Assembly (NCBI GenBank): GCA_964020085.1
Contig: OZ026600.1
Location: forward strand, 32,730,820 to 32,794,819
Direction: 5' to 3'
DNA: 64,000 nucleotides
Source: Micromussa lordhowensis
Taxonomy: Eukaryota > Cnidaria > Anthozoa > Scleractinia > Lobophylliidae
Positions 22,842 to 35,551 of the stretch are shown here, one piece after another. The notes beneath the pieces were generated by a model that was given only the letters and a program-made list of their open reading frames with translations, ran no database searches and was not told where the DNA came from. The translations under genes and the position numbers were made by a program. Within the stretch, counting starts at the first letter, position 1. Each line of letters begins with the position of its first letter.

Positions 22842-23473
22842 AAGATATTCAACAAGGATATGGAGTGTTCTTTTAAGATTTTCTCACTAGAAGTACTCTA
22901 GTAAATTCTGACACTTATATTCTGAATATATTCCAGTATATTGTAGCACTTATATAAAAGTCATTCATTGATTGATGTAGTCTTGTCAGGCACCATTTCA
23001 CCTTATGAAAACACCATTTTCCAGGATGCGGGTACATGTGTAGTAACGTCTCAGAGCCCAAATTTTTAAATTTTCCGGGAAGTATTCTCCAGGCCCTTGT
23101 TTCTGAATTTCCAGGATCCGCCCTGACTGCAAAGAACCCTTTAATGATACGATCTGCGTTCCTGTTCAGCGTGAACGGAAAAGTTTGGCAAACCAACGGG
23201 TATATCGTTAAGTCTGTCTTTTTGCCTGCATCGTAGCTGTTAAAACACTATAACGCCTATTGAGTCAGGTTACCATGAACATGACAAGATCAGCAAAAAT
23301 AGCGTATGACTAATGCACTAAACGCGATCCATGTCGGCTGTTTGCTCTCGCTGATCAGCTCCAATTTCAAATATTCCATTGTATGGAATCACTGTGCGAA
23401 TAGCGAGAAGCAATGGATTTAAATGCAACTTGAGTTATCCTGCCGGAGGAGAACGAATGAGCAGTCTTTAAAG
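22842..23473. other. Spacer between the two TMEM198-like genes
   Basis: No exon recognised. A short CCAGGATCCGCCCTGACTG near 23110 resembles the end of the element at 47565-47844. The promoter of the second gene is expected at the right end but no element is called. Confidence 0.4.
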
Positions 23474-26400
23474 ATGGATTTTGACGAAGGTCTTAATCTT
23501 ACCAAAGAAGCTACACAGAAAATCTTGGACAAGTTGATCTATAACAAGTAAGTCGATCGACAAGTTAAGGTTATAGTTCCTTCACATGCTTGGTTATAGA
23601 TTCCGTATCAGATGAAAATAAGCAGTTGCCTTGTATTCCCTGGCGAGGCACCGGTTAAATCTGGTGCGTTGTAAATGTGGCACCTGTTATGTTGTACTTG
23701 TAGTGATTTGTATAATTCAAGATAATACTCTAAAGTCCTTGTCGCGCCGTGGGACGCATAAGGCCTTGAGATTAAAATACTTACGTGCAAGAGAAGACTG
23801 TGGTCGAGAACAGTGTTGAGTTGTGTTTTCGGTGTTGTTTGTTTGATTTCGTTTGTACGCTTACTTGATGGAATGGGCTGTTTATATTTAGAGTTAATTC
23901 TCGATATCAGTAAAAGTATTATCAATCGTGGAGTCCCCGTTACATATGGTAACTGATGTCAGGAGAATACGTTGAACGGAATCTGAAACTTGTACAGAAG
24001 AAAAGTTACATAGGATGCATGATCGATGGACGAACTACCGGCCAGTTTGTAACCAATAAGAGTGAAACTTTCTCTAGGGAATTCATGTCCTTCAAGTCTC
24101 GACTAGCAGCTCCCGTTAAAGGTCTCACTGAATGAATCGCTTGATACCCTTTGAGAGAACAATGGAACAAAGAACAGAAACAGTGCCCCTAGCTCTAAAA
24201 CAATATAACAGCTGCCACACCGTGACGACAAGCAAGAGAATTACATACTTACGAGAGCTGCTACGTACACTTCTGCATTCCATGCCAAGGATAACTTTTC
24301 TAAATGTTTAGTATCCTGAGTGAGCAGAACGAGTGGGTTTAGAGTAAACTTTGCGCAAACAGGAGCTAGGCCTTCTGGTGACTGCATGGAAGCAATGGTA
24401 TTTGGTGTGTTAAGTTGCTAATCTTTTCGGCGTAAAATCATTTGTTTGGTCGCAGACATCCAGCCATTGTAACTGTGATAGAGATCGTAGCAGTGATTGG
24501 TGTTGTGGTGTGGGCCGCTGGATATCGGCTTATTAGGGTAAGAATGAGAACTCAACTGCATAAGCTGTGCTATAAAAATAAAAGACTGATACACCGTACT
24601 TATAGCTGAGAAGAAGAATTCATGCTGCTACCATTTAACGTGAAATCCCCCAATGTCTTTGTTAATTTATCTGTTTGTTTGTTTGTTCGTTTTCTCTTCG
24701 AAGACGAAGCGAAACCGAGGTTGTTTACAATTTACTCGGAGAAAGCGGTTGGTAGACAGTTGTAGTAAACTGTGAGACCCGTCAAATCCCGAATAGAAAT
24801 TTCCAAGGGGATGCGCTCGTTCCACTACCAGGATCAAAGGCGATCCAGGCCAAAAGGTCTGGAACTAGTAAAAATTAGCAAATGGAACGCACATTTATTC
24901 GGATATTCTGATTGGGAATTTTGGTCTACTTTCAAGAAATCTCTTCTCGAGAAAATTTCCGTTCGGGGAGACAAAATCAATCTTTCCATTTACATTCCAT
25001 CCGGAATATTCCGGATTTTTCACCGTCCGTTACACCTAAGTTGTCCACAGCGAACAAACGTTTCTTCGCGCGCTTTTCTTTTCGCGCTCGGGGGATTGGG
25101 ATATACTGATATGATGACGTAGCTCTGGAAAGATCCTTGATTGGCAGTTTACTCGTTTTTGAATTCTGCGTGCAAGTCAGTAACAACTGAGCAGAGACGC
25201 TACCCGGATCTCGGTAAATCTACGTCATCAGTAGACTTTCTCAAAGTCCCTCACGGTTTTAGGTAGTCTTTCTTCTCCTTTGTGCTCTTCGCACTCGGGT
25301 TTTGAGAATCGCAGAAATTTTTCTCACTTCCAGCTCTGCTTTTGCGATTCAATTTGTAGGCAAATCTACGTAATCAGTATGAAAGCTTCTTTCGGGTTGA
25401 ATCTCAGATGTCCATTGAGTGAGAGAAGAGCTGTACGCGAACAGAGAGTAGTTCTGTTTCCTCAGTCAACGCTTGAAAGGGCCGGTTCACCGTATTGTAA
25501 ATGTGCTTCAATGCTGCAAAGTCCCAACTGACCTTTTTCATGTTTTTTCCAGTTTTCTTTTGTCAACATAAATAATAACCCTCTTTTCATTTTCCACAGC
25601 CGTGTATGTTCCTTGCTGGTTTCGTTTTGGGTTTTCTTATTTTCTATGTATTTAGTCCATTGATTTTTAAGACGCAACTCTGCTGTGGACCCAACGGCAA
25701 GGAAATAGGTCAGTAGCTGTTTTAATTTTCACTTGACTGAAAAGGCGAATACTAATGACCTGCAACGGGTAAAAGCTCTGTTAAAAGCTCTGTCCCAAGT
25801 TAAATAAAGATTAAATAAATAAATAAAAAAATAAAAAAAAATAGGCGCTCTCCCTCCCTGCATAGGGGGCTTATTTTGGTCACGATCTTTCAAGGGGGAA
25901 GGATGGATAATAAAGACTATTATTAGGGTGGCGCTTATTTTCATCCATAAATCAAGAACTCGGGGAGGACTTTGTCTATTGTGGTTTTAATTTAAATTGC
26001 ACATCGTTCAACCAATAAAAACCAAATTCGGCAGATGAATAACGTTAGAAATATAAAGGTTATCTTTAAACATTTTTTTCTTGGTCTTCAAAAATTCTTG
26101 TGCATGCTTTGTCATATAGGGAGGGAGAAGTGAGAGGTGAGGCCTATTGAAAATCTAGAGTTTCGGTGGGGCCTTTTTAGAGATGGAGATTAATTAACAG
26201 GAAGGCATTTTAGAGCCAACGTTTCTTAGAACTTCCTTGCATAAGAAAGCTTTGTTTATAACATCTTATTTTTCTTAGTGTGTTCATTTTCCTTTTAGAC
26301 CTCGAAGTTGTGAACTGGATTTGTTTATTGTCGTTTCAGAGCCTTTTTGAATGCTCGTCAATACGAATGTCTCTTCTTTTTCTAGCACATGTTCTTTTCA

Positions 26401-28689
26401 GTGCTTTAGTCGGAGTATTTGGTGGTTTCTTAGGATGTCGTTTATACAGACTTGGTGTGTTCACAATAGGAGAGTGTTTGGGGCTGGTAAGTAGTACCCA
26501 GTCTTTTGCGGGAAGTAAGTTGTAAGTTGATGTAATGTAAAAATTGTTTTTCGGGATTCTTCCGAGGTTTAAACTGATTGAATTAAGATCGACGTTTTGA
26601 CAAGTTTAACAGGCTTTCTTACAGTAAGTATTTTTTTCTTAATTTCAGAAGAAGTCGAAGAGGGCTAGTTAAACTTTTCGAAACTGTTTTATGAGAAATG
26701 TTAAGCTTGGAAGAATCCTGAAAACCAGAGAGCAAGATGAGAGGTTTAAGTTTCGATCAGGGATACTTTTGTTTTGATGTAGGAATATCAAGAACTGATG
26801 TAAAAAAAAAGATAAACAATCAACAACAAACATCACCCATAGCAAACATCAATGATTGATGGTGGTTCCGGAACGACAAAGAGTCCAAAAAAGTCACCAC
26901 AGGTTATTCAAAGAAGGCATTCAAATCATAGGAGCTGAGTTTAATTTTAACCAATAACTTCACGTTCTTCTAAAATATAGAGATCTCTTCAAGTTGGTTT
27001 CGTGAGCACTTGTTACCGGTAGTTTTTATGCGGTTTAAGCTGGGTAACCGACTAATGATTGGATATGTTTTTTTTATTTTCAGATTGTTGGCCTGACTAT
27101 ACTCAGCACTCCACTTTACAAGTACTTTCACAGGTAAATGTACACACCAGAAAAATGTTGAGCAGTTATGTCTCGGAAAACAAGTGCAGTGTTTGTTTTG
27201 GTAAATCTTCAGTCGCTGAAGCACTCGGAGAGTTTCCGACTCTTATCATCCAATGATAAAATATCGCGAGTACTCACGAGAATTTTCGGAAAATGTGACG
27301 CCAGCATGACGTAATGGGGACAAGTCATAGTTTGCTAAGATAACCGCTGCTTCACTCTATTGTCAGACTCAGGTTTCCTTCTGAGCTGATACCCACTGGA
27401 CTCACTGACAAATTATTGATACACCTTGTTTTCTCCTTCAGTAATATTGCCTACGCTGCTCTGATGGCATCAGTATCACTTATGTTCGGATCGCTGGCTC
27501 ACTTTTATGAGAAACCAGTTGTCGTCATAGCAACAGCTAGCGCTGGTTCGTTAGCTGTACTTTATGGTAAGTATGACTAAACAAGAGGCCATTTGTCTCA
27601 AAACGAGTATTCGTGCGAAACCATTGATATGAAAATGAGTTCCACCCACATGCAAATCGAACTCATTTTCACATGAATGGTTTTGCACAAGACTCGTTTT
27701 GAACCAGAGGCACAAGGTAACTCGGAAATGGCCTATTTCACTTTGTTTTAAAGGCGAATTATTTGCGTTTCAAACTTGATCTTTCAAAATGTTTTCAGTC
27801 AAGAAAATAAGTTTAATTTCTAATACCTTTTCAGGGGCAGATTATTTTCTGCGGACAAGTTTTTCTGTTACAATAGAGAGCTTTCTGTTGCGAATCCGGG
27901 ACGTTCTTTGGGATGGCCTGAGATCAGAGCTCTCAAATTGGACCTACAGGGCTAAAATTCCGGACCATTTGGCCGTCCGTTTTACCAGTAACTGTGAGTA
28001 CCAGAAACCATCCTAGGGTGGGGGAGTTGTAACCCGGGTATACATGTATATAATTCGTAAGAAATCTGCCTAAGAAGTCTTTGTTGCATCCTTTTATTTC
28101 GGAGAAAAACTCGCTCGGTCGTTTACTCAATTTATGCAACTAGATTCATTCAGGTACATACAGATGTCTCTAGTTGTCGTGCGTCAGTGAGCTCTATCTC
28201 GGCTCCTTAGGGACAGACCATCATTTATTTGAGGGGGCGGTTGGGCAATTTCCAAACAAAATTCCTGCGCAGCAAAAACGGCTGAAAAAAAATCGCGCAA
28301 GGGGAGCCATTACGAAAATAAATCGAGCGAGTGCTTTCTACTGTTTCACTAAAAGAATGAGGATAAAATTTCATGCCCCATAAAACTGCTCAAATCCCCC
28401 CATCCCCCTTCCCCCCAATTAAAAAAATGATCCCTTCCTTTCCTTGCTCCTCTAAACTTTGGGGGACGAGTTAATATGAAAAAAAAGCAAATACATTAAC
28501 AAATTAAAAAATAGGGCCTGTTTCTTCTGCCTTTTTTCCTCTTTAGCCATCCCAGTGTTTGTGTGTTGGGGTGTTAGTACAGCTGTAGGAGTCGCAATAC
28601 AGTACAAGATAACAGCTACCAACTTAAACAGTGGATCCAGTCTCCTACAGTTCTGCAACTGCTGTGATAGACCCAGACCAGACAGATGA
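23474..28689 (+). CDS. TMEM198-like multi-pass membrane protein (DUF4203), gene 2
   Basis: Eight GT-AG exons: 23474-23547, 24456-24537, 25600-25708, 26299-26486, 27084-27133, 27442-27566, 27835-27993, 28547-28689. Exon phases equal those of the neighbouring gene, and exons 3, 5 and 6 have the same lengths (109, 50 and 125 nt). Hydrophobic segments include TVIEIVAVIGVVVWAAGY, MFLAGFVLGFLIFYVF, LFLAHVLFSALVGVFGGFLG, IVGLTILSTPLY, AALMASVSLMFGSLAHF and VVVIATASAGSLAVLYG, then IPVFVWGVSTAVGVAIQY. Exon 4 is 87 nt longer than its counterpart if the first in-phase acceptor (26298) is used; a nearer acceptor at about 26339 breaks the frame. The tail is short and ends QFCNCCDRPRPDR. This is a tandem duplicate with strong divergence, so old. 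Poly(A) signal AATAAA at 29110. Confidence 0.85.
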
Positions 28690-28985
28690 CATATCACTAG
28701 TTCGTCACGTGCCACTCAAACTGGCCAATCATCAGAAAACATTAATGGCACATGATTAACTTGTCACGTGCAACTCAATTGGCCCATAGTCACGCACGAC
28801 TAGTTGGCTATCACGGGCTTTTCAAATGCAGCTAAATTGGCCAATCGTGAGACTGTAAATAAATCCCGAGCTCGTCACGTGTACCCTAACCAGCCCTTAT
28901 CACACACCACTGTAAATCATGAGCTTGTCACATGCATTACAAACTAACCAATCATCATACACAAATGGAGATCAGTTTGTCAGGC
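28690..28985 (+). repeat. Minisatellite with CACGTG and CCAAT motifs in the 3' UTR
   Basis: Four to five diverged units of about 55-65 bp begin at the stop codon of TMEM198-like gene 2. Each has a TCGTCACGTGC-like block, then ACTCAAATTGG-like text and GGCCAATCAT or a variant. CACGTG occurs near 28707, 28766 and 28877; two later units have CACATG. The 3' UTR continues to AATAAA at 29110. Confidence 0.75.
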
Positions 28986-29109
28986 CAAATTCTAACCGGG
29001 CAATGACAGGTTTGGGTATGAATTTCAGTTGCGTTACACAGCGTAAATGAAAGAGTTTGTACGACTGTAAAGATCGGATATAACAGTTCGAAAAATGGAA
29101 CAGAAATTC

Positions 29110-29115
29110 AATAAA
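29110..29115 (+). terminator. Poly(A) signal AATAAA of TMEM198-like gene 2
   Basis: Canonical hexamer about 420 bp after the stop codon and just beyond the minisatellite. Confidence 0.55.
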
Positions 29116-29150
29116 AACGACTTACTTCGACTCTTCTGTGTGCTACTTGC

Positions 29151-29276
29151 GTTTCCATGGAGTTTTTGGGCCCTTTCAAAGCGATTTCAGCGAGTGTTAG
29201 TATCGCTCAGTGTTAACCTCTCTTAAAACTCGATGAAATCGCTTTGAAACGGCTCCAAAAGCCCACGGAAACACAG
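29151..29276. mobile_element. Foldback MITE
   Basis: The left arm GTTTCCATGGAGTTTTTGGG, CCCTTTCAAAGCGATTTCA is inverted on the right as TGAAATCGCTTTGAAACG, CCAAAAGCCCACGGAAAC. The loop is about 45 bp and there is no coding text. Confidence 0.75.
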
Positions 29277-29317
29277 GTGCGTGATAACAAGAACGAATGT
29301 AACGTTTGTTTTCTCGA

Positions 29318-29458
29318 TAATGGACTGAAATAAGCTTGCAACCGAGCCTCAAACGGGGAGTCTTTTCAAATGCAAATGACATTAATCTCTTTCTAATAGC
29401 AATTCCCCGCATGAGCCTCCATTTCAAGCTAATTCCAATCCAATTCCGAGAATACCAA
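29318..29458. mobile_element. MITE family K, copy 1
   Basis: Ends AATGGACTGAAATAAGCTTG and CAAGCTAATTCCAATCCAATT are imperfect inverted copies. The interior has TTTTCAAATGCAAATGA and CCCCGCATGAGCCTCCATTT. A second copy is at 44326-44463. Confidence 0.75.
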
Positions 29459-29474
29459 CATGGTAAAGAGTTTT

Positions 29475-29735
29475 GGAGGCGCGGTGGCCTCATGGTTAGT
29501 TGGCGCTCGCCTCAAGATCGAGAGATCATCGTGTTGTGTTCTTGTGCAAGACACTTCACTCTCACAGTGCCTCTCTCCACCCAGGTGGATAAATGGGTAC
29601 CGGCGAACTTGCTGGCGGTAACCCTGCGATGGACTGGCATCCCATCCAGGGGGGAGTAGAAATACTCCTAGTCGCTTCACGCTACAGAGCTCCGGCCTGA
29701 TGGGCCACTGGCTCGTAAGCAGACTTTACTTTTAC
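29475..29735 (+). mobile_element. SINE family A, near-complete copy
   Basis: Best copy in the window. Head GCGCGGTGGCCTCATGGTTA, then GTGTTGTGTTCTTGTGCAAG, TCTCACAGTGCCTCTCTCC, AAATGGGTACCGGCGAA, GGTAACCCTGCGATGGACTG, GGGGGGAGTAGAAATACTCC and the tail CTCCGGCCTGATGGGCCACT. Its B-box-like part of the head is short. Confidence 0.85.
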
Positions 29736-30099
29736 CTCTAAAAGACTCAAAAATGTTACTACTAAGCACTTCATACAACTCTGATAAAAAGACAAGCCAA
29801 CTCGTGTAATGCAAACGTTTAATAAATCGGATATTATTTAAACATCCATTCAAGCAGTATTTTTTTGTAAGCCACTACTCCACAAAAGAAGCAATGTAAA
29901 TTTCCCGGCACAGAAAAAGATAAAAATGTAAATTGTCATATTATATACCCTGTTGCAGCAATTTCGTTAGTACACCTGTTTTGCAAAACCATAGTCCACT
30001 ATTTACAATTACTAGCCTGACTAACAAAAATTGACCACTCCTCAATGGGGCAATGGAAACAAAGAGTGAACCAAATATTATAAATGAACATAACATGGT

Positions 30100-30182
30100 T
30101 AAAAATCCTCCAGTACCGCACTTGAACCCGGTACCTTCCGAACTTCAAGTCCGACGCTCTAACAACTCGGCATCGCTGCCTT
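30100..30182 (-). mobile_element. tRNA-like SINE head, family C type
   Basis: On the minus strand: GGCAGCGATGCCGAGTTGTT, AGAGCGTCGGACTTGAAGTT, then GGTACCGGGTTCAAGTGCGG. It looks like a serine/leucine-type tRNA head without a proper variable arm or acceptor stem, so a SINE fragment, not a tRNA gene. Confidence 0.65.
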
Positions 30183-30861
30183 TCTTTCCTCGCTAGAGAC
30201 TGGACCCGAAAAATTCCATACTGATGACGTAGTTAAGAGACACTTACGTCATCAGAACGGAATTCCAGTGGAATCTTGCACGTCTCTCGAACAGGGAAAT
30301 AATTGACTGCGTCGAGAAAGACAACTGTTGAAATTGCAGGCTTTTTTAATGAGCGACTAATTTACAATAGCTTGCAAGCAGCCACTCTGTTTGCATGTAC
30401 TAAGTTCGCTGAGCGTGACGCGAAAGAAAGCTCGCGAAAAAAAAGGACCGCACAAAATCTGCGGACGAGAAAGCGTGCTTTTTAGCCATCGTGCGAGCAG
30501 CCATGTTTCCTAACGCGCTTTGTTTTCCATCGCTCAAAGAACAAAGAAAAAAGAGGGACTGCTAGCAGTATACGTTTACATCGTTTCTTACTGCTGTCCC
30601 CAGCACTCTCTCGCATTCCTCAAGCTGCAACCCAACAGTTCATCTCCGACCTTCCAAGCGATTGTAATACCGTAGTCATTCTTTTCATAAATGCCGCAGT
30701 ACATTAAAACAGAAGGAAACTTATATAGATAATTTAAGTAGAAAAACACCCAAGGTATGATAATGAACAAAAAAGGACCACATCTGATCAACATAAGGAA
30801 AGGACTTAGACGGATTGCGATAATTACGCTAAATTCTTCAAGATTGCGTGACGCAGCTCCG

Positions 30862-33800
30862 TTACAGATTCGTCCAGTCAATTGACAACAAGTTTCTATT
30901 AGATTCCAGGCAGTGGGCGACTTCTTCAGCCACTGAGTGATTCAACCACAGCTTCTCCAGCTTGCGATATCGATCAGGGCAAAGGTAGAGGGGATTGCCC
31001 CGCCTGTCAAGAAATAAAATCGAGCGAAGTTGTTAACAACAGAACAAATTTTACGTAAAATCCTCTCTGAGATTTTCGTGTTTGCTGAAAGGGTTTACGT
31101 TAAACTTTAGAGTCATTCTTTTCCCAGACTTTTCGATTTGGACCAATCTGTAGTTTCTCTTTCTCTTGGACTATTATATCTGTTTTCTATAATCACAAGT
31201 AAGAGGAGGATCAAACGAGAAGAGTCGAGGAGAGTCGACCATTCTTTAGACCTCTTTCTGACTCCCGTGCGTTCTCACCGAATTGGCACTGCGTGACAAC
31301 CCAATAGACGGTTTGACCGCGCGTTGACGAAAGTCAATAAGACTTGCCCTCTCTCTCCGGCATCCATCTTTCTCTACAGATGTGTTCTCTTTATCAATCC
31401 AGGTAGTGACGCATAAAGGGACTGTGTCGCGGCTGAGTTTAGTCTATTTTATTAAATTTTGAAAAATACTCGCTATGAAACTTAATGTTAGCGAAGAAAT
31501 TATTCCCGTGTCTTTAAATGACAAAACCATTGCTTCATTACAAACAAGTAGGTCTCCCGGGCCTTATAAATAAAGGTGGCAAACAAACGAGATTAACTTT
31601 GAAAACTGTTCAGCCTAACCGTTCTTCAAAAAACCATATCGCAATCCGTTTTAATCTCCTTCAATGTTTGTCCATCCGTACCTCGTTTTGCAATTGTCGT
31701 GTTCTTGAAATGTCCCTTCGCAGTTTTTTGAGGTTATTTTTTATATTTCACTCAATTTGTTTGCCATTTTCTTATGTCTAAATTTCGAAACTTGTTACCT
31801 CAGTCCCTGGTCGGTCTCTCCATATGCATCTAGATACGGAGGAGAATAAAAGCATCCTTTGTTCTTGTTGGTCATCAGCAGGATCTGACATTCACGCACG
31901 CGCAGAAACACACCCACCCCTGCACCACACTTCAGAGCATGCGCAGCACAGGCGCCGACTTTGTCTCCTTCAACTTCCGTTTGGCAGCAGTAGCTTTGAG
32001 AGCAGAGCATTTCACCGCAGATAAGACAGAGCGCTGGTGCACGGCTATCGTCACCGTCAGAATTTGGGCACCTGGATAACAAGAATATTGGCGTTCTGAA
32101 ATTCCTTAACATACCTGGGTAGGGGGTACTTAAAGGTTTTTGTAAAGGACAGCTTTTTTCAAATCAAACAATACGGCGAGTTTTATGTTTCCTTCGTTTT
32201 AATCTCCGTTTTAATGTATCATTTAGCAATCAACATGACAATCATAGCCAAGTAAATCAAGCAAGTAAATATCAAGAAAGCTCCATGCAAAGGTTCAATG
32301 GGTTTTCCTTCGAGATCACAAGGATACAGCCAGATAAACGATTACACTTGGGAAATCCGTAATTAGAGAAATCAATACAAAATTAATACTTTAAAACGTG
32401 CTCAGTAACCCTTTCTCATGAAAAGTAAAGTAAAAAAATCACAGTAAAATGAAGAACTGCACAAACCACTTTCCTAAAACAGAAAAAGCACGCAAATATC
32501 AAAGAACTTACGTAAACATTGAAGCTTTATTGATAAGCTCGCTATAGTCCACAGGAATCTTCAACAAATGATTGGGTTCAATAGAATATCTGAAGAAAAC
32601 ACGTCCAGGTCATTAGTAACTGAACCTTAACCAGCTGAGAAACTGCTACTAGCTAACCCAGAAGGGTGCAATGGCTGTGCTCGTTTCACGTTTTATGAAG
32701 AAAGCGAACTAAAGGCGGATTTTTCTTGTTTCTACTTGGAATTAAAAGCTGATTACCTGAAGATAGGTTCTTAGACCAACAAAACAAGAAGTTTATCTAG
32801 CTAGTGTTAAGTAAATGCATTTCGTTGTTTTGTAGAGAAATTTATGTTAAGTGCCAGGCGTTCACGCCGCAGAGGACCAGACATCTTGGTTGACGTCACA
32901 CAAAAAAACATTTGCGAGAGCCAGAATCGAGCGACACGGGTAGTAAAGTTGTAACATTCTTTAGGTGTAATCTGTGAAGAATACACGTGGAAAATTTCAA
33001 AACCGCGTGGAAATTCTGTGTAATTTAAGTGAGAAGACTCCTAGGTAAAATAACAATTCATATAACAAGTCAACTTTGAACTAGGCATTTGTCGACGCCC
33101 CTTCCAAGTCTCTCGAATGTCAACTCTGCCAGCAGACAAATAGAATAAGATGCGATTGTCTTTTCACTCACCCTAGAGATTCCACCCCTGCAGTAGCCAA
33201 GGTTTTCTTGACTTGTTCGTGACTACACCATCTGTTTAAAGAGCAAACTGTGTAAATACAACTAAAAGCTTGTACAAGTCGACTTCTGAGGCCAAACGTT
33301 TTTGAAGAACCATTTATTCAGTTTTATTCAAAAGCGGCCCTTTCGGTTCGCAAAGGTTCGTAAAGGTAAATTTATTGCGGAAAGTAGAACTCGAGTCTAC
33401 TTCGCACTACGTGTTGCCTCAACTTGCAACACTGTATTTTACTGCGAGACAAATTGGTCGCTAACGTGGTAATACGGGCAACAATGGGTTTCAATTTGCA
33501 ACAACTTGTTGCGAAAGGAAAATGTTGCCCGAATTACCGGACCTTAAGAACGCTAACCTTTTGATGGTGGTAGAGATAGTGGACGAGCTTATGCACGCAC
33601 TGTCTTGATTCCACTGCAATAAGCACGTCATGTCTGTAGGCACTGAAAGGTATCGGCTCAAGATCTCCAACTCCTCGGTCAGTGACGGACGACTGGAATC
33701 TGGGTAAAGAGAGATACAAGATTACATGGGGAAAAAAAGATCTCTAGCTTTCATAACACGCTATGCCAAACTTAGAATGTACTTTGATCGACTCAAAGTA

Positions 33801-35515
33801 CCATATGAAGTGTCAAAAAGTCCACTCAAATGTGAAGCATTGGAGAAACTGGGTAGTCCATCTGGGCCGGTGATTAACTTCGATTTATGCAGCATAAAAT
33901 GACAACAGCTTTGTTACTCTCCCTTGATGGAATGCTGGGCCATCACCTATTAACTTAGCAGTTTGCCCCGTAATTCACCGGTACTCATTTATACATCTGA
34001 GTGGAGAGAGGCACTGTAAGGGTAAAGTGTCTTGGCCAAGAACACAACACAAAGTCCCCGGCAAGGACTCGAACCCAGACCGCTCGTTCTGGAGTCCAGT
34101 GCGCTTACCCGCCATTACATCACCCCTCTTCCCGTGGCAGGTACAGTTTATTCACTACAAGCCTGTCCGACATACTGCCAATCCATTCACCGCTTACCTT
34201 TCAAGAGTTCTGGTCCTGGAATCTCGGTCAGGAAATGGAAGAACAAAGCTGAACAGCGGAGGAATGGTAACAACTGTGTTTTCACGTGACCAAGAAGCTC
34301 CAGTGGCATGGGGTGTGGAGTAAGGGACTGGGAACTAGAAAAATAGCCATAAATATTTCATGTAGGTGACATGATTTTTAAATTAGCATTTTAAGTCAAA
34401 AAATTGATTTTTCTCTAGCGTTTTCCTTCCACTTTGTAAAAGGTGTGTTATGAGACAGATATGAGCATGGTCATCTATCTATGATTGTGTGCACTGTTTA
34501 TTTTCTGATTTAAGGACGTTCGCGCGAAAATGTTCTACTCGACAGAGTTTCTTCAAACTTCTACTGCGGACAGAAAATGAATTACTTGTTTCCGAAATGA
34601 AAAAAAATTGGGGATCACGGACTTCGTTTCAGAGGCAAAGTATGTGGAATGCTAGTCTGATTGGCGCGCGTCAATCGGCATGGTCACCGGGGTTTTTAGC
34701 TTAAAAGATCAAAGATGAATCAACGGAGACAAACTATCCTGGCAGTATTTTGAATAAGTGAATCCGTTTCGTTAAGAATTCCAAATATTGCCGACGCTTT
34801 CACAAAACTTCACCCTTTAAGAGACATTTGAAACCGCCACTCAGATAAACGAAGAGCTAAAAAGAACGTAATTTAATGGTGCATTTTGCAAAAAATTCAA
34901 ACTTCAAATCGATAGACTAATTTTTTTGGCTAAACGTAGAATATCAGTAGAAAAAATGATCCATCAAAAGAAAAATAGGGGTCACTGAGCGTCCTAAATC
35001 GTTAAATCAGGACAAAGCTACAGCAATGCCATCTGCCCTATCATTGTTCATTTTATTACTTAGCGCGCGCGCTCGATACATGACGTGGCGTGTAAATTTC
35101 AGTGCGCAGTAACGAAGCGCAGAAACAATTAGCGCGAAACTCCTTGAGGAGATCCCTTCTCTCATAATCCCTCCCCTAACCACTCCCCTACACTTGATGA
35201 AGTCTTGAAAAGAAGAAAAACCTCGAGAAACGTGGAATGAGCTTGGAGGCTTTGAAGTTTTGGGGGTAGCAACATCAACTACAAAGGAACAAATTTAGCA
35301 GACAGACAGATCTGATTCTCACTCACCCGGCCCAGTGCCTCACTTTACCCCACAGGGCAGCCAAATTAGCAGCCTCGTTCTGATGAGGCTCTTCTTGGTC
35401 CATTGATTCATCCTCGTTTTCAGCACCTACCATATAATGAGCCGTGAAGTGAAATAAATTACCGCGTCATAAAGCAATACCACTATGATAGTTTTCTACA
35501 TTATGTTTTATTATA

Positions 35516-35551
<36 letters not shown>

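Noticed and set aside
29197..29493. 98-aa minus-strand open frame
   Set aside because: Spans two MITEs and the start of a SINE; shadow only.
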